A stretch of 64,000 bases of DNA, from positions 1 to 64,000 of the forward strand of contig VHCO01000011.1 of the NCBI GenBank assembly GCA_016871715.1, in the 5' to 3' direction. The stretch is from Verrucomicrobiota bacterium. GTDB lineage: Bacteria; Verrucomicrobiota; Verrucomicrobiia; Limisphaerales; J093. A program made the position numbers and the translations under genes. A model generated the notes under the pieces. That model made no database searches. It saw only the letters and a program-made list of their open reading frames with translations, and had not been told where the DNA came from. Each line of letters begins with the position of its first letter. The first letter of the stretch is position 1. Shown here piece by piece: positions 18,330 to 27,333 of this stretch.

Positions 18330-19226
18330 CTACTTGATCAAGCACAAGGTGCGCAGGGTGCGCTCGAGTTGGGTGCGGCTGGCTGAGCTCAGGGGCACCA
18401 GCGGTAGCCGCACATCTTCCTGGATCCGGCCCAACATGGCCAAGGCCGCTTTCACCGGAACCGGGTTGGTCTCGATGAAGAGGTCCTTGAAGAGCGGGTA
18501 GCAACGGGCATGCAACCGCTGCGCGGCGGCCACCTGGCCTCCCCGGAAGGCGCTGACCATGCGCGCCACCTCGCGCGGGATGAGGTTCGAGGCCACACTC
18601 ACCACGCCATCCGCCCCCACCGCCAGGAACGGCAGCGTCAAGGCGTCATCCCCGCTTAAGACGCTGAATCGAGGTCCCAGGGCCGCGCGCAGTTGGCTCA
18701 CCCGGTCGGCGTTGCCTCCCGCTTCCTTGATGCCGACCACGGTCGCCGTGTCGCAGGCCAACCGCCGGACCGTCTCGACCCCGATCTCGATCCCGCACCG
18801 ACTGGGGATGCTGTAGAGGAGGAGGGGCAGGCTGGTCGCGCGCGCCACGGCGCGGAAGTGGGCGTAGAGCCCTTCCTGGGTTGGTTTGTTGTAGTAGGGG
18901 GCAACCTGGAGGGAGCCGTTCGCGCCCGCCGCCGCGGCGGCCTTGGTCAGGTAAATGGCTTCGCTGGTCGAGTTGCCGCCCGTGCCAGCAATGACTTGGG
19001 TCCGCCCTTGGGCCGCCTGCACCGCCAACCGGACCACCTGGATGTGCTCCTCGAAGTCGAGGGTTGGCGATTCCCCCGTCGTCCCCACCGGCACGACGCC
19101 GTCCACGCCGGCGCGGATCTGCTGGCGGATCAGCTTGGCGAGGCCCGCCTCGTCCACGCGCCCGTGGCGGAACGGGGTCACGAGGGCGGTGTAGGTGCCG
19201 GCGAATCGAGTTTGACGCTTGCTCAT
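18330..19226 (-). CDS. dapA: 4-hydroxy-tetrahydrodipicolinate synthase
   Basis: DapA condenses pyruvate with aspartate semialdehyde, the committed step to diaminopimelate. The 298-aa TIM barrel shows VPVGTTGESPTL near residue 45, the active-site Tyr region APYYNKPTQEG, and the Schiff-base lysine in VVGIKEAGG. Later GDDALTLP is also typical. It sits between dapF (59-bp gap) and dapB in the same operon. Confidence 0.96.
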   Translation of the reverse strand: MSKRQTRFAGTYTALVTPFRHGRVDEAGLAKLIRQQIRAGVDGVVPVGTTGESPTLDFEEHIQVVRLAVQAAQGRTQVIAGTGGNSTSEAIYLTKAAAAAGANGSLQVAPYYNKPTQEGLYAHFRAVARATSLPLLLYSIPSRCGIEIGVETVRRLACDTATVVGIKEAGGNADRVSQLRAALGPRFSVLSGDDALTLPFLAVGADGVVSVASNLIPREVARMVSAFRGGQVAAAQRLHARCYPLFKDLFIETNPVPVKAALAMLGRIQEDVRLPLVPLSSASRTQLERTLRTLCLIK

Positions 19227-19285
19227 AGAGAGGGGTCCGTTTCGATGGTCGAGTGCGGGAGGCGGGCGCCTCGAGGCGTCGCGCG

Positions 19286-20095
19286 TTACAGAGTGATCCG
19301 GCCGTCGAAGACAAACTCAGCGGGGCCGGTCAGGTGCACGTTATGGAACTGACCGCCGCTTTCCTCGAAGCTGACTTCGAGTTCGTCTCCGCCCTGGACG
19401 CGCACCCGCAGCGGCGACCGCCAGCGCTGCTGCCGCGCCGCCACCAGCGCGGCGGCGGTGACGCCCGTGCCGCAGGCCAGGGTTTCGCCCTCGACACCCC
19501 GCTCGTAGGTCCGCACGCGGATCGTGCCGGGGCCAAGCACTTGCACGAAATTGACGTTGGTGCCCTGCGGACCGAAATGGGGGTGATGGCGCACTTCCCG
19601 CCCGAGCGGTTGCACCTGCGCCTGGTCCGCGTCCGGCACGAACAAGACCGCATGCGGCACGCCGGTGTTGAGCGAGTGGACACTCACCAGGCCTGCGCTC
19701 AGCGCCAACGCCTCGTCGAGCCGCAGCCCCTGGGGCGGCGTGAGACTCACCGAGACCAGTTCGCCGTGGTAAACCGCGGTGATGACCCCAGCCCCCGTCT
19801 CGAAGGTGATCGCCCGTTGCACCCCGGTCAGACGCTGGATGTACCGGGCAAAACAACGCGCGCCATTGCCACACATCTCGGCGGCGCTCCCGTCGCTGTT
19901 GTAAAACTCCCAGGCCCAGTCCGCCCGGCCCGAGCGGCACGGGATCAACAGAATCACGCCGTCCGCCCCCACCCCGCGTTGGCGATGACAAAGCCGGGCC
20001 ACATGCGGCGGCGCCAACCGCAACGCGCGCGGCCGATTGTCGAGCAGGACGAAATCGTTGCCCGCCCCGTTCATCTTCGTGAACTCCAGGGTCAC
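19286..20095 (-). CDS. dapF: Diaminopimelate epimerase
   Basis: DapF converts LL- to meso-diaminopimelate for peptidoglycan and lysine. The 269-aa protein starts at GTG (MTLEFTKMNGAGNDFVLLD). The two catalytic cysteines are visible in MCGNGARCFARY and ACGTGVTAAA, and GADGVILL is present. It is the first gene of the dapF-dapA-dapB-folK operon. Its start faces the DksA-like gene across a 175-bp divergent promoter region. Confidence 0.95.
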   Translation of the reverse strand: MTLEFTKMNGAGNDFVLLDNRPRALRLAPPHVARLCHRQRGVGADGVILLIPCRSGRADWAWEFYNSDGSAAEMCGNGARCFARYIQRLTGVQRAITFETGAGVITAVYHGELVSVSLTPPQGLRLDEALALSAGLVSVHSLNTGVPHAVLFVPDADQAQVQPLGREVRHHPHFGPQGTNVNFVQVLGPGTIRVRTYERGVEGETLACGTGVTAAALVAARQQRWRSPLRVRVQGGDELEVSFEESGGQFHNVHLTGPAEFVFDGRITL

Positions 20096-20136
20096 TCCGC
20101 GCGCACCTTACTGGCCGACCCGCCAAGTGCAAGGTC

Positions 20137-20155
20137 CAAAATCGAAAGATTTTTG
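20137..20155. promoter_or_regulatory. AT-rich palindrome in the dapF/DksA-like divergent promoter region
   Basis: CAAAATC and GATTTTTG flank GAAA, an AT-rich palindrome that stands out in this GC-rich DNA. It lies 42 bp before dapF and 116 bp before the DksA-like gene. A weak -35/-10 pair (TTGTGG, TTAGAT) starts within its right arm. It could be an operator for a metal-dependent repressor or part of a hairpin. No match to a published Zur box is claimed. Confidence 0.35.
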
Positions 20156-20270
20156 TGGCGCTTTCGGTTCCCTTTGTTAGATTCACCGGCCCTCGCTCGG
20201 AAGGCTAGGCATCGCCGATGTCCCGCGAGCGGCTCTCAGAAACTGAAGAACGAGCAAGCCCGAAGAAGCT

Positions 20271-20870
20271 GTGACAACAAAGAAAAGTGTTTCGACTGGC
20301 AAGAAACCGGCGGCTAAACCCGCCGGCAAGGGAAAGTCTTTGCCCGCGGCGACCGCCGCCAGCATCCTGGGGACACCGGTCGTGCACCACCGCGCTCCCG
20401 ATGGCCGGGCCAACGTCCGGCCCGAATGGCTCAAGTTCTACCGCACCCTCCTGGACCTGCGCGAACGGCTCGTCTCCCAGATGAATGGGCTGGCCAAGGA
20501 GTCCGCGGAAGAGATGGACAGTTACAGCCTGCACATGGCGGATTCCGGCACCGACAACTTCGACCGCGACTTTGCGCTGAGTCTCCTCTCCTCGGACCAG
20601 GACGCGGTGTACGAGATTGACGAGGCCCTCAAGCGCATCCAACGCGGCACCTACGGCACCTGCGAGCTCACCGGCAAGTCCATCCCAAAGGCCCGCCTCG
20701 AGGCCATCCCCTGGACCCGCTTCACCGTCGAGGCCCAGGCGCAACTCGAGCGCGAAGGCGCCCTGCGCCAACGCCGCCTCGGCGCCCTCGGCAGCGTGGA
20801 TACCGCCGGCGCCCCGGAAATCGAGGAGGAAGCCGAAGAAGAGGAGAAACCCGCTAAGGAGAAGGAATAA
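20271..20870 (+). CDS. TraR/DksA-family protein lacking the zinc-finger cysteines
   Basis: The 199-aa protein starts at GTG, since the only nearby upstream ATG is closed by a stop. A Lys/Ala-rich N terminus is followed by a coiled coil (about 65-125). The region equivalent to the DksA zinc finger reads YGTCELTGKSIPKARLEAIP, then WTRFTVEAQ. Only one of the four zinc cysteines remains. DksA proteins bind the RNA polymerase secondary channel; zinc-free forms exist. The acidic tail (EEEAEEEEK) is distinctive. rpmG and rpsR follow at 3 and 5 bp. Confidence 0.8.
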   Translation: MTTKKSVSTGKKPAAKPAGKGKSLPAATAASILGTPVVHHRAPDGRANVRPEWLKFYRTLLDLRERLVSQMNGLAKESAEEMDSYSLHMADSGTDNFDRDFALSLLSSDQDAVYEIDEALKRIQRGTYGTCELTGKSIPKARLEAIPWTRFTVEAQAQLEREGALRQRRLGALGSVDTAGAPEIEEEAEEEEKPAKEKE

Positions 20871-20873
20871 CTT

Positions 20874-21041
20874 ATGCCGCGCGAACTGGTCACCATCGAA
20901 TGCACGGAGGCCCGCAAAGAGGGCAAGTCCCCCTCCCGGTACACCACCTCCCGCAACAAGAAAGTCCAGACCGAAAAGGTCGAGCTCAAGAAGTATAACC
21001 GCTTTCTCCGCCGCCACACCCTCCATCGCGAGATCAAGTAA
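20874..21041 (+). CDS. rpmG: 50S ribosomal protein L33, cysteine-poor form
   Basis: This 55-aa protein is not in the ORF track, being too short. Translation reads [17 protein letters not shown], then [11 protein letters not shown] and [23 protein letters not shown] and the KKYnp-like segment are L33 hallmarks. Only one cysteine is present, so the two CxxC zinc pairs of the zinc-binding form are absent. It is packed between the DksA-like gene (3-bp gap) and rpsR (5-bp gap). Confidence 0.9.
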   Translation: MPRELVTIECTEARKEGKSPSRYTTSRNKKVQTEKVELKKYNRFLRRHTLHREIK

Positions 21042-21046
21042 CCACC

Positions 21047-21313
21047 ATGCCACGGAAAACTAACCTCGAACGCCCCACCCGCGGTCGAACCGGTCGCGGT
21101 CGCTCAGGCTCCGAGGCCCGCATGCCTCGGCCCAAACCGAAGATCGACTTCACCCTCGACGCCCTCGATTACCGGAACACGACCTTGCTCCGCCAGTTCG
21201 TCACCGACGCCGGACGGGTCCTGCCGCGCAAGTACACCGGCCTCCCCGCCCACTACCAGCGGCGGCTCACCCGTTCGATCAAACGGGCGCGTCAGATGTT
21301 GCTCATGAAGTAA
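21047..21313 (+). CDS. rpsR: 30S ribosomal protein S18
   Basis: S18 binds the 30S platform next to S6. The 88-aa protein has a basic N terminus and the conserved core IDFTLDALDYRNTTLLRQFV, GRVLPRKYTGLPAHYQRRLT and SIKRARQMLLM. It contains no cysteine. rpsF and ssb, its usual neighbours in many bacteria, are absent here. A strong terminator follows 14 bp after the stop. Confidence 0.95.
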   Translation: MPRKTNLERPTRGRTGRGRSGSEARMPRPKPKIDFTLDALDYRNTTLLRQFVTDAGRVLPRKYTGLPAHYQRRLTRSIKRARQMLLMK

Positions 21314-21327
21314 GGCGGCCGCGCGTG

Positions 21328-21356
21328 CCGCCCGGCGGTTGGGCCGGGCGGTTTTT
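21328..21356 (+). terminator. Rho-independent terminator after rpsR
   Basis: CCGCCCGGC and GCCGGGCGG form a 9-bp perfect stem with a 6-base loop (GGTTGG), followed by TTTTT. It ends the DksA-like/rpmG/rpsR transcript. Confidence 0.85.
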
Positions 21357-21430
21357 CGTGCCCCGCAACTGCAAACCATTTGCAGCTCGGCGCCCGGTGT
21401 TGCTGGACCCGCCCCGAGCCGCTCGACCTG

Positions 21431-22147
21431 ATGGAGTACCTGTTGTTGTTGTCGTCGATCGTGGCCGGGGCCTTCACGGTGCTGAAGCTGCGGCTCGAAG
21501 AGCGTGGCTACGTCCACCTGTTCAACGCGTTCACGGGTGCGTACCTGCTCTCGCTGACTTTTCTGCATCTGTTGCCGGAGCTCTACCACGAGCACGACGG
21601 GCCCGGCTTGCCCCATGTCCAAATCGGCGTGTTGGTGTTGGTGGGGTTCTTCATCCAGATCGGCCTGGACACCCTCTCGCTCGGGGTCGAGCATGGCCAT
21701 CGCCATCGACTGATCGGTCGGGTGCCGACCGGGGTGATTGTGGGCCTGTGCCTGCATGCCTTTATCGAGGCCACTTCCCTGGGCGACCGGCACACGCATC
21801 ATGACTTGGCCTCGCGCCGCATGTTGCTCTGGAGCATCGTAATCCATAATTACCCGGTGTCGATCGCCCTGCTGGGCATGCTCCTGCACGCCGGGATGAG
21901 GCGGAACCGCGCTTTAGGCTGGCTGGGGCTGTTTGGCTTGATGGGGCCGCTGGGGATGATGCTGGGCGCGTCGCCCGTATTGGCGCAGTATACCCGCCAG
22001 CTCACTGCGCTGGTGATCGGCATCTTCTTGCACCTCTCGACCACCATCCTTTTCGAGAGCAGCGACGTGCACCGCTTCGACTACCCCAAGATCGGCGCCA
22101 TCCTCCTAGGCGTGGCTTTGGGCAGCCTCACCGTCGCCCTCCACTAG
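21431..22147 (+). CDS. ZIP-family metal (zinc) transporter
   Basis: This 238-aa polytopic membrane protein has about seven to eight helices. ZIP features are a His-rich loop (LGVEHGHRHRLIG) and the metal-site helix VGLCLHAFIEATSLG. The next helix has SIVIHNYPVSIAL, matching the HNxPE-like motif with S in place of the usual Glu/Gly. The track start at 21380 adds a Cys-rich leader; I use ATG 21431 (MEYLLLLSSIVAG). It lies 20 bp upstream of a Fur-family gene, so metal-responsive control is likely. Zinc is inferred as substrate. Confidence 0.8.
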   Translation: MEYLLLLSSIVAGAFTVLKLRLEERGYVHLFNAFTGAYLLSLTFLHLLPELYHEHDGPGLPHVQIGVLVLVGFFIQIGLDTLSLGVEHGHRHRLIGRVPTGVIVGLCLHAFIEATSLGDRHTHHDLASRRMLLWSIVIHNYPVSIALLGMLLHAGMRRNRALGWLGLFGLMGPLGMMLGASPVLAQYTRQLTALVIGIFLHLSTTILFESSDVHRFDYPKIGAILLGVALGSLTVALH

Positions 22148-22167
22148 CCCTCAGCTCCGCGCCGCCT

Positions 22168-22626
22168 ATGTCCATGTCCGCACCGGCTCACGCTCCGCCC
22201 CTCGAGGAGTTGACCCACCGCCTCCGGCGACGCGAACGCCGCGTGACGGCCCCACGCCAAGCCATTCTCGAGTTCCTCCGCCGCCAAACCCACCCGGCCA
22301 GCCGCAAGGAGATCTTCTCCGCCCTACCCCGTGGCGTTGGCGACCTGGCCACCGTCTACCGGTCCGTCCAGTTGCTCGAATCGATGGGGATGGTTCAGCG
22401 GTTCGATTTCGGGGATGGCGTGGCCCGCTACCGCCTGTTGGCCGAAGGTGAAGACGGCCACCGCCATCACTTGATCTGCCGGCAATGCCGTACCGTGGTC
22501 GAGGTGCGCGAGTGCTTCGCGGCGGATCTCGAACGGCAGATCGCGCGGCGGAACGGTTACCGAGCCGTCAGCCATCGGCTCGAGTTCTTCGGCCTCTGTC
22601 CCCAGTGCCAAGGGGCAGAGCCCTGA
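22168..22626 (+). CDS. Fur-family metal-dependent repressor (possibly Zur)
   Basis: The 152-aa regulator has an N-terminal winged helix (RVTAPRQAILEFLRR, then LATVYRSVQLLESMGMV). The dimer domain has the metal ligands HRHHLICRQCRTVVEV and the C-terminal CPQC. Both CxxC pairs of the structural zinc site are present. Fur, Zur and PerR cannot be separated by eye. The upstream ZIP gene and the nearby cysteine-poor L33, S18 and DksA-like proteins favour a zinc role. Confidence 0.85.
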   Translation: MSMSAPAHAPPLEELTHRLRRRERRVTAPRQAILEFLRRQTHPASRKEIFSALPRGVGDLATVYRSVQLLESMGMVQRFDFGDGVARYRLLAEGEDGHRHHLICRQCRTVVEVRECFAADLERQIARRNGYRAVSHRLEFFGLCPQCQGAEP

Positions 22627-22680
22627 GCGCTCAGCCGACCCATACAAATTCGCGCTCCGCGGTGTCGAAGGAATAGAGAT

Positions 22681-23208
22681 GTGAGCGGCAACCCATCCAG
22701 CCACGGTTGGTGCGAGCGGCTCTATGGCGAGCAAGGCGCCGGGCTCGTGCTTTACGGCCGCGCCCTTGGTTTGAGCCACGCCGAGGCTGAGGACGTCTTG
22801 CAGGACGTCTTTGATCAGTGGTTGAGTTACTGGAAGGCGCGGCCCCCATCGCCCCGGCTCAAAGCGCGGCTGTTCCATGACACGGGCTGTGCCGCGCCTA
22901 CCGCGGGTGAAGACCCGGGCGGCCGGCTCCTGGGGTGGCTGGTGCCCTTGACAGCTTGCCTGACCGTCGCCCTTCTCGCTGGGCAGGCACGCCAGCCCTC
23001 CGGTCTGAGCAACCCGCGCCGCGGCGCCATGTCCCACCTCACCCTAGCCGCCTTTAGTAACCAGTTCTACGCCGCCTACCTGCCCCCCACCGGCCACAGC
23101 GAGATCAACGCGGCGCGGGCGGCAGAAATGGGTTGGACAAGCCCGGGGCAATCGACTTCAAGTATGGGCCTTTTGCCGTCCATGGCGACGAACCAACTCG
23201 AGTGGTAA
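22681..23208 (+). pseudogene. Truncated ECF sigma-factor-like fusion ORF
   Basis: The GTG-started ORF is 175 aa. Its first 60 residues resemble region 2 of ECF sigma factors: WCERLYGEQGAGLVLYGRAL, then SHAEAEDVLQDVFDQW. No region 4 follows. The rest has one hydrophobic helix (LLGWLVPLTACLTVALLAG) and a Ser/Ala-rich end of unknown origin. This could be a deletion fusion of a sigma gene with a downstream gene, or a compact functional protein. It ends 4 bp before the DUF2723 gene, which is a typical sigma-target arrangement but not proof. Confidence 0.5.
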
Positions 23209-23212
23209 GCCA

Positions 23213-26200
23213 ATGAGTAACACAGCCGCGAAACCGGTTAAACCCGCCCCAGCCGCCCCCCCGCAGTCGGCAGGCGCCGCCAAAGGGGCCAAGCCAACCC
23301 GACCGTTGCACGCCAAAGCGGTGGTGGTGCCCGTCTCGGCCGTGAGCGGTCTGCGCCCGCCTTTGTTCCGGCGCATCGACTGGCTGACGTTCGGGGTCAC
23401 GACCCTCCTGACGCTCATCGGGTACTTGCTCACCTTGGCGCCGGACCTCACGCTCGAGGATTCGGGCGAGTTGGCGGTCGGTTCGTACTATGCCGCCGTT
23501 CCGCACGCGCCGGGTTACCCGGTCTGGACGATTTACTCGTGGCTCTTCACGGTGTTGCTGCCGTTTTCGAACATCGCCTGGCGTGTCGCGGTGTCCTCGG
23601 CGGTGGCCGCGGCGGTGGCCAACGGCTTGCTCGGCATGGTGGTGTCGCGGGGCAGCAGCATGATCCTCGAGAGCATCGAGGAGCTCAAGCACATCGACCG
23701 CCACTGGGAAGACGAGTTGTGCATGGTGGCCGGGTTTGTGGCGGCGGTGATGATCGGGTTCAACGGGTTCATGTGGAGCCAAGCGGTGATTGTCGAGGTG
23801 TACACCCTGAGCGTGCTGTCGTTGATGGGGGTGCTGGTGTGTTTGCTGCACTGGACCTACGCTCCGGACCAGCGCAAATACCTCTACATCGCGGCCTTTC
23901 TGTTCGGCATCTGCTTCAACAACCACCAGACCCTGATCGTCGCCGCGATGGGCATCCAGGTGCTCATCGCCTTGGTCCGGCCCGACCTGGGCCGGAACGC
24001 TTTCTTCGTGAATGTGGTCTTCTACGTCTTGGGGTTGCTGCTCAAGCGGTGGGGCGTCCTCACCATGTTCGACCAGAACGTGCCCCTCTATGTCATCTAC
24101 AACGCGGTGGGCCTGGGCTCGATTGCGGGTTGTGTGTGGCTGGCCTACCACACCAAGCGGTGGAAGACCGAGTGGCTGCCGGTCCTCTGGACCATGCTCG
24201 CGTGGATGGGAGGCGCGGCGTTCTACTTCTACATGCCGATCACCTCCGCCACCAACCCGCCCATGAACTGGGGGTACCCGCGCACCTTCGACGGCTTCAT
24301 CCACGCCTTCACGCGCGGGCAATACGAAAAGACCAACCCCACCAACATCCTCGAAGATCCCTGGCGATTCCTGCTGCAGGTGCGCATGTACTTCGAGGGC
24401 GCCGTCGAGGAGTTCCATCTGATCTTCTTGCTCCTGGCCATTGTGCCCTTCTTGTTCTTGGCGCGAATGCAGAAGCGGGAGCGGGCATGGCTCATCGGCA
24501 ACGCGGCCATCTACGGCTGTCTGGCCTTCCTGCTGCTGATCCTGCTGAACCCCCAAACCGACCGCCAGAGCCGCGACCTGACCAAGGTGTTCTTCACCGC
24601 GTCCCACGTCACCATCGCCATGTTCCTCGGCTACGGGCTCACCCTCGTCGGCGCCCTCCTGCTCACGCAGTACCAGCGGATCCGGACCTGGATCCTCTAT
24701 GGGGGCGCGGTGGCTGGGGCCCTCGCCCTCTACACGCTGGCGGACCGCCTCCAAACCGTCTACACGGACCCGCGCTCCGGCCTGACGGGTTTGAGCGCCT
24801 TCTTCCATGGCCTCGGCCAGGCCCTGACCCACGCCTACTTCACCCCGCCCGTCTACTCCGTATATGCGGCGCTGTTCGTCCTGCTGTTGGTGCTGGTCTT
24901 TTTAGGGGTCGTGCTGGCCCACCGCGAGCAACTCAAGACCGGCTTCGTCCTGGCCAGCTTCGCCGTCATCCCCCTCTACACCCTGGTCTCGCACTGGGCG
25001 GAAAACGAGCAGCGCGGCCACATCTTCGGCTTCTGGTTTGGCCATGACATGTTCACCCCGCCCTTCGATCTGTACCCGGAGATGACCCGCGACGCCATTC
25101 TCTTTGGGGGGACCGATCCTGGCCGGTTTTGCCCCACCTACATGATTTTCTGCGAGAGCTTCATCAAACCGCAGCACCGCCGAGACCCCGACTTCGACCG
25201 GCGCGACGTCTACATTATCACTCAAAACGCCCTCGCCGACGGCACCTACCTGAATTACATCCGCGCCCATTACCACCGCAGCGCCCAGGAAGACCCCCCC
25301 TTCTTCCGCGATGCGATTCTCTATTTCCAGAGCCTGGCTATGGGCAAGAAGGAGGCCGAGCGGAAGCTGCGCGGCGAGTTCCACCGCACCAACACGCTCG
25401 CCCGGTTCATCGGCAGCTTCACCAACGTCGTGGCCCCGTTGGACCGGCTCATCACCAACTTTGGACTGAAAGTCGAGGAGCGCCGCCGACGCGAGGGCGT
25501 TTATCCTCCGGTCGAAGCCATCATGCCCAGCGTCGACGACTCCCAGCAGGCCTTCCAAGAGTACATCCTCGATGCCCAACGCCGGCTCCTCCACGACACC
25601 CAGTACCCGAATGAACCCAAGCAGATTCGCCCCGGCGAGATCGTCAACTTCACCCCGGACGGCCGCGTGCAAGTCGCGGGGCAGGTGGCTGTGATGGCCA
25701 TCAACGGCCTGTTGACCAAGGTCATCTTCGACAAGAACCCCACCAACGAGTTCTTCGTCGAGGAAAGCTTCCCCCTCGAGTGGATGTATCCCTACCTCAC
25801 CCCGTACGGGATCATCCTCAAACTGAACCGGCAACCGGTGCCCGAGTTCACCGAGGACATCGTCGCGCGCGACCGGCAGTTCTGGATGCGCTACGCCGAG
25901 CGTCTGTGCGGCAATTGGATCACGCCGGAGACCCCCATCCCCGACATCTGCGACTTCGTCGAACGCACCTATCGGCGCGGGAATCTCCAGGGCTACACCG
26001 GCGACCCCAAGTTCGTGCGCGACAACGACGCCCAAAAGGCCTTCAGCAAGCTCCGCAACTCGATCGCCGGCCTGTACGCCTGGCGCCTGGGCACGTCCCA
26101 AAACCCCGCCGAACGCAATCGCCTGATCCGCGAGGCCGACTTCGCCTTCAAACAAGCCTTCGCCTTCTGTCCCTATAGCATGGAGACGGTGAGCCGGTAT

Positions 26201-26818
26201 GTGACCTTGCTGGCCACGCTGGGCCGAATCGAGGATGCCCTCCTGGTGGCTCAGACCGCCCAACGGTTCGACCTCGAAAGCCCCTTCGCGCAAAGCCTCA
26301 TCGATCAACTCCGCCAAATGCAGCGCGGCCTGGCCACCCTCTCGGATGCCCGCGGCAGCCTCGGCAATTACGAGTCCCAGTTCCGCTCGAACAGCAACGA
26401 TCTCCAAGCCGCGTTCAACCTCGCCGGCGCGTACCTCGCCCTCCAACAGAGCAACGAGGCCTACCATGTCCTAGACGAGTTCGTGAACCAGACCACGGTC
26501 GACCCCTCCGCCCTGTTGTCCATCGCCAACGCTTACGTCCAACTGGGTCAATACCAACGCGTCGAGCCCGCCTTGCGCAAGCTCGTCGCCCTGATGCCCG
26601 AACGCTCCGAGCTCTGGTACGACCTCGCCGGCGCCCAGGCCGCCGCCGGCAAGACCAACGAAGCCGTCCAATCCCTGACCGTCTGCCTCGAACTGAACCA
26701 GCGACAGCGCACCACCGACCCGACCGTGTCCAACCTCCTGCCCATGGCGGCCAGCGACCCCCGCTTCCAACCGCTCCGCAGTCTGCCCGAGTTCCAGCGC
26801 CTCTTCCCCCCCAGATGA
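23213..26818 (+). CDS. DUF2723 multi-pass membrane protein with C-terminal TPR repeats
   Basis: At 1201 aa this is the largest protein here. After an Ala/Pro-rich N terminus, the DUF2723 domain starts at about residue 58. Its signature APDLTLEDSGELAVGSYYA and VPHAPGYPVWTI resembles protein O-mannosyltransferase-type GT-C enzymes, with the acidic residues in the first loop. About 12 helices run to about residue 600. A long soluble middle part and TPR-like repeats (about 960-1190) follow. DUF2723 proteins are thought to glycosylate or process exported proteins; the substrate is unknown. Confidence 0.85.
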   Translation: MSNTAAKPVKPAPAAPPQSAGAAKGAKPTRPLHAKAVVVPVSAVSGLRPPLFRRIDWLTFGVTTLLTLIGYLLTLAPDLTLEDSGELAVGSYYAAVPHAPGYPVWTIYSWLFTVLLPFSNIAWRVAVSSAVAAAVANGLLGMVVSRGSSMILESIEELKHIDRHWEDELCMVAGFVAAVMIGFNGFMWSQAVIVEVYTLSVLSLMGVLVCLLHWTYAPDQRKYLYIAAFLFGICFNNHQTLIVAAMGIQVLIALVRPDLGRNAFFVNVVFYVLGLLLKRWGVLTMFDQNVPLYVIYNAVGLGSIAGCVWLAYHTKRWKTEWLPVLWTMLAWMGGAAFYFYMPITSATNPPMNWGYPRTFDGFIHAFTRGQYEKTNPTNILEDPWRFLLQVRMYFEGAVEEFHLIFLLLAIVPFLFLARMQKRERAWLIGNAAIYGCLAFLLLILLNPQTDRQSRDLTKVFFTASHVTIAMFLGYGLTLVGALLLTQYQRIRTWILYGGAVAGALALYTLADRLQTVYTDPRSGLTGLSAFFHGLGQALTHAYFTPPVYSVYAALFVLLLVLVFLGVVLAHREQLKTGFVLASFAVIPLYTLVSHWAENEQRGHIFGFWFGHDMFTPPFDLYPEMTRDAILFGGTDPGRFCPTYMIFCESFIKPQHRRDPDFDRRDVYIITQNALADGTYLNYIRAHYHRSAQEDPPFFRDAILYFQSLAMGKKEAERKLRGEFHRTNTLARFIGSFTNVVAPLDRLITNFGLKVEERRRREGVYPPVEAIMPSVDDSQQAFQEYILDAQRRLLHDTQYPNEPKQIRPGEIVNFTPDGRVQVAGQVAVMAINGLLTKVIFDKNPTNEFFVEESFPLEWMYPYLTPYGIILKLNRQPVPEFTEDIVARDRQFWMRYAERLCGNWITPETPIPDICDFVERTYRRGNLQGYTGDPKFVRDNDAQKAFSKLRNSIAGLYAWRLGTSQNPAERNRLIREADFAFKQAFAFCPYSMETVSRYVTLLATLGRIEDALLVAQTAQRFDLESPFAQSLIDQLRQMQRGLATLSDARGSLGNYESQFRSNSNDLQAAFNLAGAYLALQQSNEAYHVLDEFVNQTTVDPSALLSIANAYVQLGQYQRVEPALRKLVALMPERSELWYDLAGAQAAAGKTNEAVQSLTVCLELNQRQRTTDPTVSNLLPMAASDPRFQPLRSLPEFQRLFPPR

Positions 26819-26877
26819 CCCCACCCAGTCCCACACCGCTCCGCCTCGGCCGGGCGGCGCTTCCCTGATCGGCTCTC

Positions 26878-27330
26878 ATGAAACCCGCGTGCGAAATGCC
26901 CCTGGCGAACGCCTCCTCCGTCGAAATCCGCCGTATCCTCGAGACCGCGAAGACCATCGCCGTGGTCGGCTTATCTGAGAAACCGGACCGGGACAGCTAC
27001 CAGGTGGCGGCCTACCTCCAGCGGCAAGGTTACCGAATCATCCCGGTCAATCCGAACGTGACGGAGGTCCTAGACCAACCTGCCTACCCCAGCGTGCGCG
27101 CGATCCCCGAAGCGGTCGACATCGTGGACATCTTCCGCAAACCGGAAGCCATCCCGGCGATCGTGGCCGAGGCTATCGAGGCGCGCGCGCGTGTCATCTG
27201 GATGCAGGAAGGCCTCGCCCATAATGCCGCCGCGGACCAGGCCCGCGCCGCGGGTCTGCAGGTGGTGATGAACAAGTGCCTCCTCAAAGAGCATCGCCGT
27301 CTCGAGACGACCCGAAAGCCTTCTGATTGA
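26878..27330 (+). CDS. CoA-binding protein (YccU-like)
   Basis: The 150-aa Rossmann protein shows KTIAVVGLSEKPDRDSYQVA, the CoA-binding loop, then GYRIIPVNPNVTEV and VDIVDIFRKPE. The later stretch ARVIWMQEGLAHNAAADQA is also typical. Family members are 130-150 aa and bind CoA; no reaction is established. The next gene starts 3 bp after its stop, so they are probably co-transcribed. Confidence 0.9.
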   Translation: MKPACEMPLANASSVEIRRILETAKTIAVVGLSEKPDRDSYQVAAYLQRQGYRIIPVNPNVTEVLDQPAYPSVRAIPEAVDIVDIFRKPEAIPAIVAEAIEARARVIWMQEGLAHNAAADQARAAGLQVVMNKCLLKEHRRLETTRKPSD

Positions 27331-27333
27331 CGC

